This document shows, piece after piece, positions 49,535-59,510 of a DNA stretch of 64,000 nucleotides. Under the pieces are notes generated by a model, which did no database searches, had not been told where the DNA came from, and saw nothing but the letters and a program-made list of their open reading frames with translations. The position numbers were made by a program, and so were the translations under genes. How positions within the stretch are numbered: the first letter of the stretch is position 1; every line of letters begins with the position of its first letter. The DNA is from Pseudomonas sp. SID14000 (GTDB lineage Bacteria; Pseudomonadota; Gammaproteobacteria; Pseudomonadales; Pseudomonadaceae): NCBI RefSeq assembly GCF_002165135.1, contig NZ_NFZQ01000002.1, positions 124,001-188,000 on the forward strand. Reading direction: 5' to 3'.

Positions 49535-50917
49535 ATGGCTTCGCTACACAACAACAAACAGCGCTCTCTGCAGCACGGCCTGACGTCCCGTCAGGTTTCC
49601 ATGATCTCCATTGCTGGCATCATCGGTGCCGGCCTGTTCATCGGTTCCTCCAACGCCATCGCCACCGCCGGCCCGGCCATCCTCATCTCCTACGCCATGA
49701 CCGGCCTGCTGGTCTTGCTGGTGATGCGCATGCTGGGCGAAATGGCCATCGCCAACCCCAACAGCGGTTCGTTTTCCACCTATGCCTCCGAAGCCATCGG
49801 CCCTTGGGCAGGCTTTACCATCGGCTGGCTGTACTGGTGGTTCTGGGTACTGATCATTCCGGTCGAGGCCATTGCCGGCGCAGACATCCTGCATGCCTAC
49901 TTCCCCGGTGTGCCGTCGTGGCTGTTCGCGTTCCTGATCATGCTGGTGCTGTCGGGTACCAACCTGATCAGCGTGAAGAACTTCGGTGCCTTCGAGTACT
50001 GGTTCGCGCTGGTCAAGGTGGTGGCGATCATTGCCTTCATCGTCGTCTGCAGCCTGGCGGTGTTCGGCGTCTGGCCGCTGGCCGAGGTGTCCGGGGTCAG
50101 CCGGCTGTGGGACAACGGTGGCTTCATGCCCAACGGCTTTGGTACCGTGCTCGGTGGCGTGCTGATCACCATTTTCTCGTTCTTCGGCGCTGAAATCGTC
50201 ACCATTGCCGCAGACGAAACCGCCAACCCGAAAGACAAGATCCGTCGCGCCACCAACCTGGTGGTGTACCGCATCGCCATCTTCTACCTGGCGTCGATCT
50301 TCCTGGTGGTATCGTTGGTGGCCTGGAACGACCCGGGTCTGAAAGCGGTGGGTTCGTTCCAGCGTGTGCTTGAAGTGCTGAACGTGCCGGGCGCCAAGCT
50401 GCTGGTGGATATCGTGGTGCTGGTGGCCGTGACCAGTTGCATGAACTCGGGCCTGTACACCGCGTCGCGCATGCTCTATTCGCTGGGCGCCCGTGGCCAG
50501 GCGCTGAGCGTAACCAAGCGTATCTCCGGCTCTGGCGTACCGACCGTGGCGGTCATCTTCTCGACCTTGGCCGGCTTTGCCGGGTGCTTCGTCAACTATG
50601 TGTTCCCAGGCAAGGTATTCGGCTTCCTGCTGTCCACCACGGGCGCCATCGCCTTGCTGGTGTACCTGGTGATTGCTGTGTCGCAGCTGCGCATGCGGGC
50701 CCGTGCCGATCGTGAAGGGCGGCCGCTGGAGCTGAAGATGTGGCTGTTCCCGTGGCTGACCTGGCTGGTGATCGGCACCATCGTCATGGTGCTGGGCTAC
50801 ATGCTGTTCAGCGATGCCTACCGCTACGAGACGCTGATGACTGCCGGGGTGACCGTATTCATCCTGCTGGTTTCGCTGACCCAGCGGCGCGCCAGGGTGG
50901 TTGCCCAGACGGCCTGA
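49535..50917 (+). CDS. APC family amino acid permease (GabP-like)
   Basis: 460 residues, 12 membrane helices. Signatures: SMISIAGIIGAGLFIGSSNA in helix 1, MRMLGEMAIANPNSGSFSTY, and FFGAEIVTIAADETANPKDK, all typical of the GABA/basic-aromatic amino acid permeases. Substrate is inferred to be GABA, 2-aminoadipate or a lysine-related compound from the neighbouring aminotransferase and LysR genes. Confidence 0.88.
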   Translation: MASLHNNKQRSLQHGLTSRQVSMISIAGIIGAGLFIGSSNAIATAGPAILISYAMTGLLVLLVMRMLGEMAIANPNSGSFSTYASEAIGPWAGFTIGWLYWWFWVLIIPVEAIAGADILHAYFPGVPSWLFAFLIMLVLSGTNLISVKNFGAFEYWFALVKVVAIIAFIVVCSLAVFGVWPLAEVSGVSRLWDNGGFMPNGFGTVLGGVLITIFSFFGAEIVTIAADETANPKDKIRRATNLVVYRIAIFYLASIFLVVSLVAWNDPGLKAVGSFQRVLEVLNVPGAKLLVDIVVLVAVTSCMNSGLYTASRMLYSLGARGQALSVTKRISGSGVPTVAVIFSTLAGFAGCFVNYVFPGKVFGFLLSTTGAIALLVYLVIAVSQLRMRARADREGRPLELKMWLFPWLTWLVIGTIVMVLGYMLFSDAYRYETLMTAGVTVFILLVSLTQRRARVVAQTA

Positions 50918-50976
50918 TGTTTCTGGTTTAATGTGGGGGCGTTGCGCGCCCCCATATCAATAAGCACAGGAAGCGT

Positions 50977-51474
50977 ATGAACGACCACTCCCTTTCCCTC
51001 CAGGCCCTTGCGGCGCCCGACGGCACTTGCTACGGCTGCGGTTGCTCCCACCCCAGCGGCCTTCACCTGCAAAGCCATTGGGACGCCGACGGCATTCACC
51101 TGTTGTGCCGGCATGCGCCCGACAGCACTTTCATCGGCTGGCCCGGACTGGTCTACGGCGGCCTGCTGGCGATGCTGGTCGACTGTCACTCCAACTGGAC
51201 GGCGATGGCTTACCACTACCGTAACGAAGGCCGCGAACCGGGCAGCCTGCCGCGTATCGACTGTGTCACTGGCAGCCTCGGCCTGAACTACCTCAAGCCC
51301 ACACCCATGGGCGTCGAATTGTTGCTCAAGGCGCGTGTGGAAGGTGAGGTCGGGCGCAAGACCCGGGTGATCTGCGAAGTCTGGGCTGGCGATGTGCTGA
51401 CAGTGACTGCCGATTCGGTGTTCGTCCGCGTCGATACCGAAAAGCTCAAGCTCAAGGCCCACGGCCAAGCTTGA
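50977..51474 (+). CDS. PaaI-type hotdog-fold thioesterase
   Basis: 165 residues. YGCGCSHPSGLHLQSHWDAD at the start and WPGLVYGGLLAMLVDCHSNW, the hotdog central helix with the catalytic Asp, identify an acyl-CoA thioesterase-like enzyme. Substrate unknown. AGGAAG precedes the ATG. Confidence 0.85.
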   Translation: MNDHSLSLQALAAPDGTCYGCGCSHPSGLHLQSHWDADGIHLLCRHAPDSTFIGWPGLVYGGLLAMLVDCHSNWTAMAYHYRNEGREPGSLPRIDCVTGSLGLNYLKPTPMGVELLLKARVEGEVGRKTRVICEVWAGDVLTVTADSVFVRVDTEKLKLKAHGQA

Positions 51475-51562
51475 CGCGCCCGTGCGGACAAGTGGTCGGT
51501 GATGGTCAGCGGCCGGGGATGTCTCTAGAGTGAGAGGTTCATTCCCCCAGGCAAGGTTGATC

Positions 51563-52258
51563 ATGACCGATCTCAGTGCTTTCCCCATTACCCGCAAGTG
51601 GCCCGCCAGACACCCCGAGCGCCTGCAGTTGTATTCACTGCCAACGCCCAATGGCGTCAAGGTGTCGATCATGCTCGAGGAGATCGGCCTGGCCTATGAG
51701 CCGCACAAGGTCAGTTTCGACAATGATGATCAGCTGAGCCCCGAGTTCATCTCGCTTAGCGCCAACAACAAGATTCCCGCCATCCTCGACCCCAATGGCC
51801 CGGGCGGCCAGCCGCTGCCGTTGTTCGAGTCGGGGGCGATCCTGCAGTACCTGGCGGAGAAGAGCGGCCAATTGCTCAGCCAGGATCCGGCCCAGCGTTA
51901 CCAGACCCTGCAGTGGCTGATGTTCCAGATGGGCGGCATCGGCCCAATGTTCGGCCAGGTCGGCTTCTTCCATTTCTTTGCTGGCAAGGAATACGAGGAC
52001 AAGCGCCCGCGGGACCGTTATGTCAACGAATCCAGGCGCCTGCTCGGTGTGCTGGACCGGCATCTGAAAGGCCGGGAATGGATGGTCGACGAGTACAGCA
52101 TTGCCGATATCGCGATCTTCCCGTGGGTGCGTAACCTGGTTGAGCGTTACAACGCCCGAGACCTGGTCGGCTTCGATCAGTTCAAGGAAGTGCAGCGGGT
52201 GCTGGCGGCGTTCCTCGAGCGGCCGGCGGTGCAGCGTGGTCTGAAAACCCCGGCTTGA
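51563..52258 (+). CDS. Glutathione S-transferase (YfcG/YghU-like)
   Basis: 231 residues from ATG 51563, after CAAGG. The thioredoxin-like domain has LYSLPTPNGVKVSIMLEEIG and NNKIPAILDPNGPGG with the cis-proline, then PLFESGAILQYLAEKSGQLL; the helical domain contains QMGGIGPMFGQVGFFHFF. These match the Nu-class disulfide-reducing GSTs. Independent transcription unit. Confidence 0.88.
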   Translation: MTDLSAFPITRKWPARHPERLQLYSLPTPNGVKVSIMLEEIGLAYEPHKVSFDNDDQLSPEFISLSANNKIPAILDPNGPGGQPLPLFESGAILQYLAEKSGQLLSQDPAQRYQTLQWLMFQMGGIGPMFGQVGFFHFFAGKEYEDKRPRDRYVNESRRLLGVLDRHLKGREWMVDEYSIADIAIFPWVRNLVERYNARDLVGFDQFKEVQRVLAAFLERPAVQRGLKTPA

Positions 52259-52290
52259 ACAGTTGGCACTGATCTTGTGGGAGTACAGAT

Positions 52291-53907
52291 TCAGAATATG
52301 TGATGCAGCAGCCAGTACAGGCTCCCGGCCAACAGCATCGCTGCCGGCAAGGTCAGCACCCAGGCCATCAGCAGGTTGACCAGCGTGCGCTTCTGAATCC
52401 CCGACCCGTTGGCCACCATGGTCCCGGCCACCCCGGAGCTCAGCACGTGGGTGGTCGACACCGGCAACCCGAACATGTCCGCCGCACCAATGGTGCACAT
52501 TGCCACCACTTCGGCCGAAGCACCCTGGGCATAGCTGAGGTGGGTCTTGCCAATTTTCTCGCCTACCGTCACCACGATACGCCGCCAGCCGACCATGGTC
52601 CCCAGCCCCAGTGCGATGGCCACGACCACTTTCACCCACAGTGGGATGTAGCGGGTGGCGTCGTCCAGCTGGGTTTTGAACAGCAGCACATGGCTGCGTG
52701 TGTCGGCATCGAACACCACCAGCTGGTTCTTCTCGATCAGGCGGATGGCTTCGCTGGTCAGGTACATGTCGTTGCGCACGTTGGCCATGGCTTCGGCTGG
52801 TACGCGCTTGAGCGAGCCATAACCTTTGACCTCTTCGCCGATCATGCCGGTCAGCGCCGCCAGCGCCGGTACCAGTTGCGGGTTGGCCTTGGGTTCGGCA
52901 ATGAACGTGGTCAGCACCTGGCGCGGGTCAGCCGGTGCCGCTTGCGGGGCGTTGCGCACCAGTGCCTGGCGGGTTACCTCGGCGACGGCGGAAAACTGCA
53001 GCGCCTGCTCATTGGGCATGGTCTTGTTTAGCGCATAAGCCATCGGCAGGGTGCCGACCAGAATCAGCATGATCAGGCCCATGCCTTTCTGGCCGTCGTT
53101 GGAGCCGTGGGCAAAGGACACCCCGGTGCAGGTCAGGATCAGCACGCCGCGGATCCACCACGGTGGTGGTGTCTGGCCTTCCGGCGCCTGGTACAGCGCC
53201 TTGCGCTTGACCAGCGCGCGCAGGGCCAGCAGCAACAGGGCAGCGCAGGCAAAGCCGATCAGTGGCGAGAACAGCAGGGCATAACCGACCTTGCTGGCCT
53301 GGGCCCAGTCCACGCCACTGGTACCGTCGCGCCCGTGCATCAGCGCATTGGCCACGCCCACGCCGATGATCGAACCGATCAGGGTGTGCGAGGATGACGC
53401 CGGCAGGCCCAGCCACCAGGTGCCGAGGTTCCAGATGATCGCCGCCAGCAGCAGGGCGAAGACCATGGCGAATCCGGCCGAGGAGCCGACCTGCAGAATC
53501 AGCTCCACCGGCAGCAGGGCGATGATGCCGAACGCCACCGCGCCGCTGGAAAGCAGCACGCCGAGGAAGTTGCACAGCCCGGACCAAACCACGGCGATGG
53601 GGGCAGGCAACGAATGGGTGTAGATGACGGTGGCCACTGCGTTGGCGGTGTCATGGAAGCCATTGACGAACTCGAAGCCCAAGGCAATCAGTAACGCCAG
53701 GCCCAGCAGCAGGAATGGTGTGACCGTGGTGATTACCGTGCCGCTGGCCGTCACATCCTGCTTCAGGCTCCAGGCGGTGTAGGCGATACCGGCCAGCAGC
53801 AGGCCGAAGAACAACACCAGGGTGGCTCGCCCGGGCTTGTGGGCAAGTTGCGGGCGGGCATCGCGTTGGGCCAGTTGCGGCAGACTGGCCAGTGAAGGGG
53901 TTGCCAT
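52291..53907 (-). CDS. PiT family inorganic phosphate transporter
   Basis: 538-residue membrane protein with the two PiT signatures: EFVNGFHDTANAVATVIYTH in the first half and ALGLGTMVGWRRIVVTVGEK, YAQGASAEVVAMCTIGAADM in the second. A cytoplasmic region of about 150 residues separates the halves. Low-affinity symport of metal phosphate with protons is the expected role. It diverges from the DUF488 gene with 128 bases between. Confidence 0.92.
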   Translation of the reverse strand: MATPSLASLPQLAQRDARPQLAHKPGRATLVLFFGLLLAGIAYTAWSLKQDVTASGTVITTVTPFLLLGLALLIALGFEFVNGFHDTANAVATVIYTHSLPAPIAVVWSGLCNFLGVLLSSGAVAFGIIALLPVELILQVGSSAGFAMVFALLLAAIIWNLGTWWLGLPASSSHTLIGSIIGVGVANALMHGRDGTSGVDWAQASKVGYALLFSPLIGFACAALLLLALRALVKRKALYQAPEGQTPPPWWIRGVLILTCTGVSFAHGSNDGQKGMGLIMLILVGTLPMAYALNKTMPNEQALQFSAVAEVTRQALVRNAPQAAPADPRQVLTTFIAEPKANPQLVPALAALTGMIGEEVKGYGSLKRVPAEAMANVRNDMYLTSEAIRLIEKNQLVVFDADTRSHVLLFKTQLDDATRYIPLWVKVVVAIALGLGTMVGWRRIVVTVGEKIGKTHLSYAQGASAEVVAMCTIGAADMFGLPVSTTHVLSSGVAGTMVANGSGIQKRTLVNLLMAWVLTLPAAMLLAGSLYWLLHHIF

Positions 53908-54035
53908 GGTGGCTCCGGTTGGGGTGAGGCAAAGGTGCCGAAGGCCTTGAGCATAGAAACAATTCGTAACCCGGCCGTGACCTCGATCAATGATTTATCT
54001 AGGCTCAAGACGGACGGTAGTGGCAGGAGAAACCC

Positions 54036-54422
54036 ATGATTCGCTGCAAGCGTGTCTACGATGCGGTTGAGCAAGACGATGGCCAGCGCGTGCTGGTCGA
54101 TCGCCTGTGGCCGCGTAACAAGCGCAAGGAAGACCTGCACGGACAGTGGTTGCGCGAAGTTGCACCCTCGGATGAATTGCGCAAGGCGTTTCACCAGGGT
54201 GAAGTGGATTTCGCCGGTTTCACCCAGCGCTACCAGCAAGAGCTGGCTGCCCACCCCGAGCACTGGTACCTGCTGCTGGACCTGGCCGGAAAGGGCACGC
54301 TGACATTGCTTTATGCGGGCAAGGATACCGAGCACAACAATGCCCGGGTGTTGGCTGAATGGCTGGAGGACGAACTGGACCGGCGTGGGCCCGGCAGTTC
54401 GCCCGTGTGCTACGTCCAATGA
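54036..54422 (+). CDS. DUF488 family protein
   Basis: 128 residues: MIRCKRVYDAVEQDDGQRVL VDRLWPRNKRKEDL followed by LREVAPSDELRKAFHQ and LLLDLAGKGTLTLLYAGKDT. These define the DUF488 family; no reaction is established. Preceded by GGCAGGAG. Confidence 0.88.
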   Translation: MIRCKRVYDAVEQDDGQRVLVDRLWPRNKRKEDLHGQWLREVAPSDELRKAFHQGEVDFAGFTQRYQQELAAHPEHWYLLLDLAGKGTLTLLYAGKDTEHNNARVLAEWLEDELDRRGPGSSPVCYVQ

Positions 54423-54482
54423 TTGATATTCGTTGTGCCGGCGATAGGGCCGGGCCTGGCAAACCGAAGAGTCCGAAATGTG

Positions 54483-54914
54483 ATGTCCCTGAAACTGACC
54501 CCCGCTAACGACACCCACTGCACCTTCGCCCGCGATCTCACGCGCCGCGCCATGCTGCCGTACTACCGTGAATACGACCTGTTGTGGCTTGAGCAAGCCT
54601 TCGACGAAGCCTGGGGCTGGCGCGAGCAGTGGCTGGTGACTGAAGGTGACACCGTGCTCGGCTTCTGCAGCCTCAGCCAGGACCGCCAGGCACTGTTCAT
54701 CCGCGAGCTGCACCTGCTGCCTGAGTACCGTGGGCGCGGTGTCGGTAGCTGGGTCCTGGAGCAGTTGGCGCTGTGGGCCCGCCAGCGGCATCTGCCGCTG
54801 CTACGGCTGATGGTGTTTCGCAGCAACCCGGCGCGTGTGCTGTACCAGCGCCATGGTTTCGTCGAAATGGGTGAGGACGAATGCTTTGTGCGCATGCAGC
54901 GTACGATCGACTAA
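54483..54914 (+). CDS. GNAT family N-acetyltransferase
   Basis: 143 residues from ATG 54483. The acetyl-CoA loop is LLPEYRGRGVGSWVLEQLAL and the later strand VFRSNPARVLYQRHGFVEMG completes the GNAT fold. Target amine unknown. The frame extends to 54423 but MSLKLTPANDTHC is the likely start. Confidence 0.87.
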   Translation: MSLKLTPANDTHCTFARDLTRRAMLPYYREYDLLWLEQAFDEAWGWREQWLVTEGDTVLGFCSLSQDRQALFIRELHLLPEYRGRGVGSWVLEQLALWARQRHLPLLRLMVFRSNPARVLYQRHGFVEMGEDECFVRMQRTID

Positions 54915-55031
54915 TAGCGCAATGATGGCTTGTCGCGACTGGTGAGCATGGGCATAGTGAACCCAGGCGTTTACGGCTGCCTGCAGGCGGGTAGGCCGTA
55001 CATGAGTGTGAACAGGGACAAGGAGCCCCCC

Positions 55032-55421
55032 ATGAATGGAATCGGTCCGCGGCTGCGGGAAGAGCGTGAGCGTCTGGGGATGACCCAGCGCGTGTTTGGC
55101 GATATCGGCGGGGTCGAACCCAATGCCCAGGGCAAATACGAGAGTGGTGAACGCTCGCCGCGGGTCGATTACCTGGCGGCATTGGCGGCCAGGGGCGTGG
55201 ATGCGCTATATGTGCTCAGTGGTATCCGTACCCCGGCACCGCTCGAGGGGCTGAGTACCGATGAGTCCGGTTTGCTGGGGACTTTCCGGCAGTTGTCGCG
55301 TGACGATCAGGCGGCAATCTGGCACCTGCTGCTGCGGTTGACCAACAATGAAAAATCCCGGCTGGCAGCGAGACCGCTCATGGTTGAACGTCAGGCGTTT
55401 CTTACGGAAGGAATGCGTTAG
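55032..55421 (+). CDS. XRE family helix-turn-helix regulator
   Basis: 129 residues from ATG 55032 with AAGGAG upstream. The HTH is LREERERLGMTQRVFGDIGG VEPNAQGKYESGERSPRVDY and the segment LYVLSGIRTP resembles phage-type repressors. No peptidase domain. It precedes gacA by 63 bases but has its own RBS; target unknown. Confidence 0.85.
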   Translation: MNGIGPRLREERERLGMTQRVFGDIGGVEPNAQGKYESGERSPRVDYLAALAARGVDALYVLSGIRTPAPLEGLSTDESGLLGTFRQLSRDDQAAIWHLLLRLTNNEKSRLAARPLMVERQAFLTEGMR

Positions 55422-55484
55422 GCCCGCCGTGAAAAATTTTGTTAAGGTGACGGGATCCAATCGCCCTGCTGACGAGGTGTGTGC

Positions 55485-56123
55485 TTGATTAGGGTCTTAG
55501 TGGTCGACGATCACGATCTGGTACGAACCGGTATTACACGCATGCTTGCCGACATCGATGGCCTGCAGGTGGTGGGCGAGGGTGATTCGGGCGAATCGGC
55601 ACTCAAGCTGGCCCGTGAGCTGAAGCCGGATGTGGTGCTGATGGACGTGAAAATGCCCGGCATCGGTGGCCTGGAGGCCACCCGCAAGCTGCTGCGCAGC
55701 CACCCCGACATCAAGGTGGTTGCCGTGACCGTGTGTGAGGAAGACCCGTTCCCCACGCGCCTGCTGCAGGCCGGTGCCGCTGGGTACCTGACCAAGGGCG
55801 CCGGCCTTGACGAAATGGTCCAGGCCATCCGCCTGGCCTTTGCCGGCCAGCGCTACATCAGCCCGCAGATTGCCCAGCAGCTGGCGCTGAAACCGTTCCA
55901 GCCACAGGGCTCGCCGTTCGATGCCTTGTCGGAACGGGAAATCCAGATTGCCCTGATGATCGTCGGCTGTCAGAAAGTGCAGATCATCTCCGACAAGTTG
56001 TGCCTCTCGCCCAAGACCGTCAATACTTACCGTTATCGGATCTTTGAAAAACTCTCGGTCACCAGCGACGTCGAACTGACCTTGCTGGCCGTTCGCCACG
56101 GTATGGTCGACGCAAGCCTGTAA
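55485..56123 (+). CDS. gacA: GacA response regulator (UvrY)
   Basis: 212-213 residue global regulator working with sensor GacS to activate the Rsm small RNAs. Receiver: VLVVDDHDLVRTGITRML with phosphorylated Asp in VVLMDVKMPGIGGLEATRK; LuxR-type HTH: LSEREIQIALMIVGCQKVQI then LSPKTVNTYRYRIFEKL. The start is TTG 55485 (LIRVLVVDD), seven bases after GAGG 55474-55477; GTG 55479 is only one base from it. It is six bases upstream of uvrC, the conserved gacA-uvrC pair. Confidence 0.96.
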   Translation: MIRVLVVDDHDLVRTGITRMLADIDGLQVVGEGDSGESALKLARELKPDVVLMDVKMPGIGGLEATRKLLRSHPDIKVVAVTVCEEDPFPTRLLQAGAAGYLTKGAGLDEMVQAIRLAFAGQRYISPQIAQQLALKPFQPQGSPFDALSEREIQIALMIVGCQKVQIISDKLCLSPKTVNTYRYRIFEKLSVTSDVELTLLAVRHGMVDASL

Positions 56124-56129
56124 AACCTC

Positions 56130-57953
56130 ATGTCCCAAGTTTTCGATGCCAGCGCATTCCTGGCGACCTGCAGTGGCCGCCCGGGCGTCTACCGGATGTT
56201 CGACGGTGAAGCCCGGCTGCTTTACGTGGGCAAGGCCAAGAACCTCAAGAAGCGCCTGGCCAGCTATTTCCGCAAGACCGGCCTGGCGCCCAAGACTGCC
56301 GCGCTGGTGGCTCGCATCGCCCAGGTCGAAACCACCATCACCGCCAACGAAACCGAGGCGCTGCTGCTGGAGCAGAACCTGATCAAGGAATGGCGGCCGC
56401 CGTACAACATCCTGCTGCGCGACGATAAATCCTACCCCTACGTGTTCCTTTCCGACGGCGAGTTCCCGCGGCTGGGTATTCACCGTGGGGCGAAGAAGGC
56501 CAAGGGCCGCTACTTTGGCCCGTACCCCAGTGCCGGGGCCATTCGTGAAAGCCTCAGCCTGCTGCAAAAGGCCTTTTCGGTGCGCCAGTGCGAAGACAGC
56601 TACTACGCCAACCGCACCCGGCCGTGCCTGCAATATCAGATCAAGCGCTGCAAAGGGCCCTGCACGGGCCTGGTGACCGCCGAGGAATATGCCGAGGACG
56701 TGCGCCACTCGGTGATGTTCCTCGAAGGGCGTAGCCAGCAACTGGGCAACGAGCTCAATGCCGAGATGGAGAAGGCCGCCATGGCCCTCGATTTCGAAAG
56801 AGCCGCCGAGTTGCGCGACCAGATCGCCTTGCTGCGCCGGGTCCAGGACCAGCAGTACATCGAAGGCGGCAGCGGCGATGTCGATGTCATCGCCGCCTTC
56901 GTCAACCCCGGTGGCGCCTGCGTGCACCTGATCAGCGTGCGCGGCGGGCGAGTGTTGGGTAGCAAGAACTTCTTCCCGCAGGTAGGCATCGAGGAGGAGG
57001 TGGCCGAAGTGATGGCGGCGTTCCTTTCCCAGTACTACCTGGGCAATGCCGAGCGCGAACTGCCGGGCGAGCTGATCGTCAACGTGGTGCACGAAGACTT
57101 CGAAGCCATCACTGAAGCGCTGCACACGCTGCGCGGCCGCGAGCTGACCATCAGCCACCGGGTACGCGGTACCCGCGCCCGCTGGCAGCAACTGGCGGTA
57201 ACCAACGCCGAGCAGGCGCTCAATGCCCGCCTGGCCAACCGCCAGCACATGGCTGCACGTTTCGAGGCCCTGGCCGAGGTGCTGAAGCTGGACGAGGTGC
57301 CGCAGCGCCTGGAGTGCTACGACATCAGCCATTCCAGTGGCGAGGCCACGGTGGCCAGCTGCGTGGTGTTCGGCCCCGAAGGCCCGCTTAAGTCCGACTA
57401 CCGCCGCTTCAACATCGAAGGCGTCACTGCCGGCGACGACTACGCCGCCATGCACCAGGCCCTGACCCGCCGTTACGGGCGCATCAAGGACGGCGAGGGC
57501 AAGCTGCCAGACGTGCTGCTGGTGGACGGCGGCAAAGGTCAGCTGAACATGGCCCGTGACGTGATGCAGGAGCTGGGCTTCAGTGACCTGACCCTGCTTG
57601 GCGTGGCCAAGGGCGTGACGCGCAAGGCCGGTTTCGAAACCCTGTACCTGAACGACGTGCACCACGAGTTCACCCTCAAGGGTGACTCACCGGCCCTGCA
57701 CCTGATCCAGCAGATCCGCGACGAAGCCCACCGTTTCGCCATCACTGGCCACCGCGCCCGCCGTGGCAAGGCCCGCCGGGTGTCCAGCCTGGAGGATGTG
57801 GCCGGGGTAGGGCCCAAGCGCCGGCGCGACCTGCTGAAACATTTCGGCGGCCTGCAGGAGCTCAACCGCGCCAGTATCGATGAAATCGCCAAAGCACCCG
57901 GCATCAGTAAAAAGCTTGCCGAGTCGATTTATGCCAGCCTGCATAGCGAGTAG
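56130..57953 (+). CDS. uvrC: Excinuclease ABC subunit C
   Basis: 607-residue nuclease of nucleotide excision repair, making both cuts around a lesion. N-terminal GIY-YIG domain ([20 protein letters not shown]), UVR motif near residue 205 ([20 protein letters not shown]), RNase H-like nuclease ([20 protein letters not shown] and [10 protein letters not shown]) and C-terminal helix-hairpin-helix pairs ([20 protein letters not shown]). Full length. Confidence 0.98.
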   Translation: MSQVFDASAFLATCSGRPGVYRMFDGEARLLYVGKAKNLKKRLASYFRKTGLAPKTAALVARIAQVETTITANETEALLLEQNLIKEWRPPYNILLRDDKSYPYVFLSDGEFPRLGIHRGAKKAKGRYFGPYPSAGAIRESLSLLQKAFSVRQCEDSYYANRTRPCLQYQIKRCKGPCTGLVTAEEYAEDVRHSVMFLEGRSQQLGNELNAEMEKAAMALDFERAAELRDQIALLRRVQDQQYIEGGSGDVDVIAAFVNPGGACVHLISVRGGRVLGSKNFFPQVGIEEEVAEVMAAFLSQYYLGNAERELPGELIVNVVHEDFEAITEALHTLRGRELTISHRVRGTRARWQQLAVTNAEQALNARLANRQHMAARFEALAEVLKLDEVPQRLECYDISHSSGEATVASCVVFGPEGPLKSDYRRFNIEGVTAGDDYAAMHQALTRRYGRIKDGEGKLPDVLLVDGGKGQLNMARDVMQELGFSDLTLLGVAKGVTRKAGFETLYLNDVHHEFTLKGDSPALHLIQQIRDEAHRFAITGHRARRGKARRVSSLEDVAGVGPKRRRDLLKHFGGLQELNRASIDEIAKAPGISKKLAESIYASLHSE

Positions 57954-57985
57954 AATGCGGGCTCAACTTGCGGCCAGTCGTACCG

Positions 57986-58546
57986 ATGAATATTCCAAAC
58001 CTGCTCACCGTTCTACGCGTCCTGCTCATCCCGATCTTCATCCTGCTGTTCTATATGCCTTACCACTGGAGCTATATGGCCGCCAGCAGTGTGTTCGCCG
58101 TTGCCGCCGCCACCGACTGGCTGGACGGTTACCTGGCGCGTCGCCTGCAGCAGAGCACGCCGTTCGGTGCCTTCCTCGACCCTGTGGCCGACAAGCTGAT
58201 GGTGGCGGTGGCCCTGGTGCTGCTGGTGCAGACCCACGCCAACTTCTGGCTGACCCTGCCGGCCGCGGTAATCATCGGCCGCGAGATCGTGGTGTCGGCG
58301 CTGCGCGAGTGGATGGCCGAACTGGGCGCGCGGGCGCATGTGGCAGTGTCCAACCTCGGCAAGTGGAAAACCGCGGCCCAGATGCTGGCGCTGGTGATCC
58401 TGCTGGCCAACCCGCCGGCGGTGACCTTCTGGGTAATCCTCGGCTACGCGCTGCTGCTGGTGGCGGCGGGGCTGACCCTGTGGTCGATGGTGCACTACCT
58501 GCTGGCCGCCTGGCCGCACCTGCGCGAAGGCTCGGAGCAGAAATAA
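57986..58546 (+). CDS. pgsA: CDP-diacylglycerol-glycerol-3-phosphate phosphatidyltransferase
   Basis: 186-residue inner-membrane enzyme making phosphatidylglycerol phosphate. The CDP-alcohol motif D-G-x2-A-R-x8-G-x3-D-x3-D is present at [31 protein letters not shown] 57986 ([16 protein letters not shown]) is the family start. It follows uvrC by 32 bases and precedes tRNA-Gly. Confidence 0.97.
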   Translation: MNIPNLLTVLRVLLIPIFILLFYMPYHWSYMAASSVFAVAAATDWLDGYLARRLQQSTPFGAFLDPVADKLMVAVALVLLVQTHANFWLTLPAAVIIGREIVVSALREWMAELGARAHVAVSNLGKWKTAAQMLALVILLANPPAVTFWVILGYALLLVAAGLTLWSMVHYLLAAWPHLREGSEQK

Positions 58547-58566
58547 AAGTTTTTTGAATCAAGGGG

Positions 58567-58594
58567 TTGACGCTGTTTTAGAAATCGCTAGAAT
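58567..58594 (+). promoter_or_regulatory. Promoter of tRNA-Gly
   Basis: TTGACG 58567-58572 and TAGAAT 58589-58594, 16 bases apart, with transcription expected near 58601, just upstream of the tRNA. Confidence 0.75.
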
Positions 58595-58609
58595 GGCACC
58601 CATCACGAC

Positions 58610-58685
<76 letters not shown>

Positions 58686-58784
58686 GATTAAAGATCTGCA
58701 GATTTTCTTTTTTGTCTGCAAATTGTGAAAAAGGGCATGCGCACGCTGCGCAAAGTCTGGCAATCTGCCAGAGCCCGTCAAGAG

Positions 58785-58817
58785 AATGCCCCGTATCGAA
58801 AGATACGGGGCATTTTT
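58785..58817 (+). terminator. Terminator downstream of tRNA-Gly
   Basis: AATGCCCCGTATC (58785-58797), loop GAAA, GATACGGGGCATT (58802-58814), then TTT: a 13-bp perfect stem. Confidence 0.92.
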
Positions 58818-58930
58818 CGTTATGGGCTGCATCCAGGGAGAGTCCCGCAGCCAGGCCATAGTCGCCCCTGAGTGGCTAAGCTTGATCTATCGCCAGAACC
58901 TTCTGCCCACAGCGTGAAAGGAGGTGCTTG

Positions 58931-59416
58931 ATGCAACTCATCGCTCTGAAAATCGACAAGCCAGAAACGACGAACTTCATTTTTGGCCAGACGCACTTTA
59001 TCAAGTCAGTCGAGGACATCCACGAAGCGTTGGTAAATACCGTGCCAGGTATCCAGTTTGGACTTGCTTTCTGTGAGGCGTCCGGCGAACACCTGGTGCG
59101 CTGGTCTGGTACCGATACCACGATGATCGAGCTTGCCCGGAAAAATGCACAAACCATTGCGGCTGGCCATAGTTTCATCATTTTTCTCGCTGATGGTTTC
59201 TATCCGCTGAACGTGCTGAACACCATCAAGCTGGTTCCAGAGGTGTGCCGCATTTTTTGTGCGACAGCCAATCCGGTTGAAGTGATTCTCGCCGAGACGG
59301 AACAGGGGCGAGCAGTCCTGGGGATAGTGGATGGGGTATGTGCCACTGAAATTGAAGGCGATGAGGACATTTTGCGGCGTAAGGGCTTGCTACGGCAGAT
59401 TGGCTATAAATTGTGA
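58931..59416 (+). CDS. Adenosine-specific kinase family protein (PF04008 type)
   Basis: 161 residues from ATG 58931 with AGGAGG six bases upstream. The family core is very clear: FGQTHFIKSVEDIHEALVNT, GIQFGLAFCEASGEHLVRW, and VCRIFCATANPVEVILAETE QGRAVLGIVDG. Members are best known from archaea and thermophiles, where one was described as an adenosine-binding kinase; the reaction is poorly established. GC content is visibly lower than in core genes nearby. It is alone between the tRNA terminator and a TonB relic, consistent with acquisition. Confidence 0.88.
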   Translation: MQLIALKIDKPETTNFIFGQTHFIKSVEDIHEALVNTVPGIQFGLAFCEASGEHLVRWSGTDTTMIELARKNAQTIAAGHSFIIFLADGFYPLNVLNTIKLVPEVCRIFCATANPVEVILAETEQGRAVLGIVDGVCATEIEGDEDILRRKGLLRQIGYKL

Positions 59417-59510
59417 GCTGGCGAGCGGATACGCGTGAGTGGGGCATTGCACGATGCCAAGCGGTAACAGCATCGCCATTCAGATGTTGCCTCTTTGATT
59501 GGACGTGTCG

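Noticed and set aside
55497-57665. 720-codon frame opposite gacA and uvrC
   Set aside because: Shadow frame caused by third-position GC; no ribosome site or domain.
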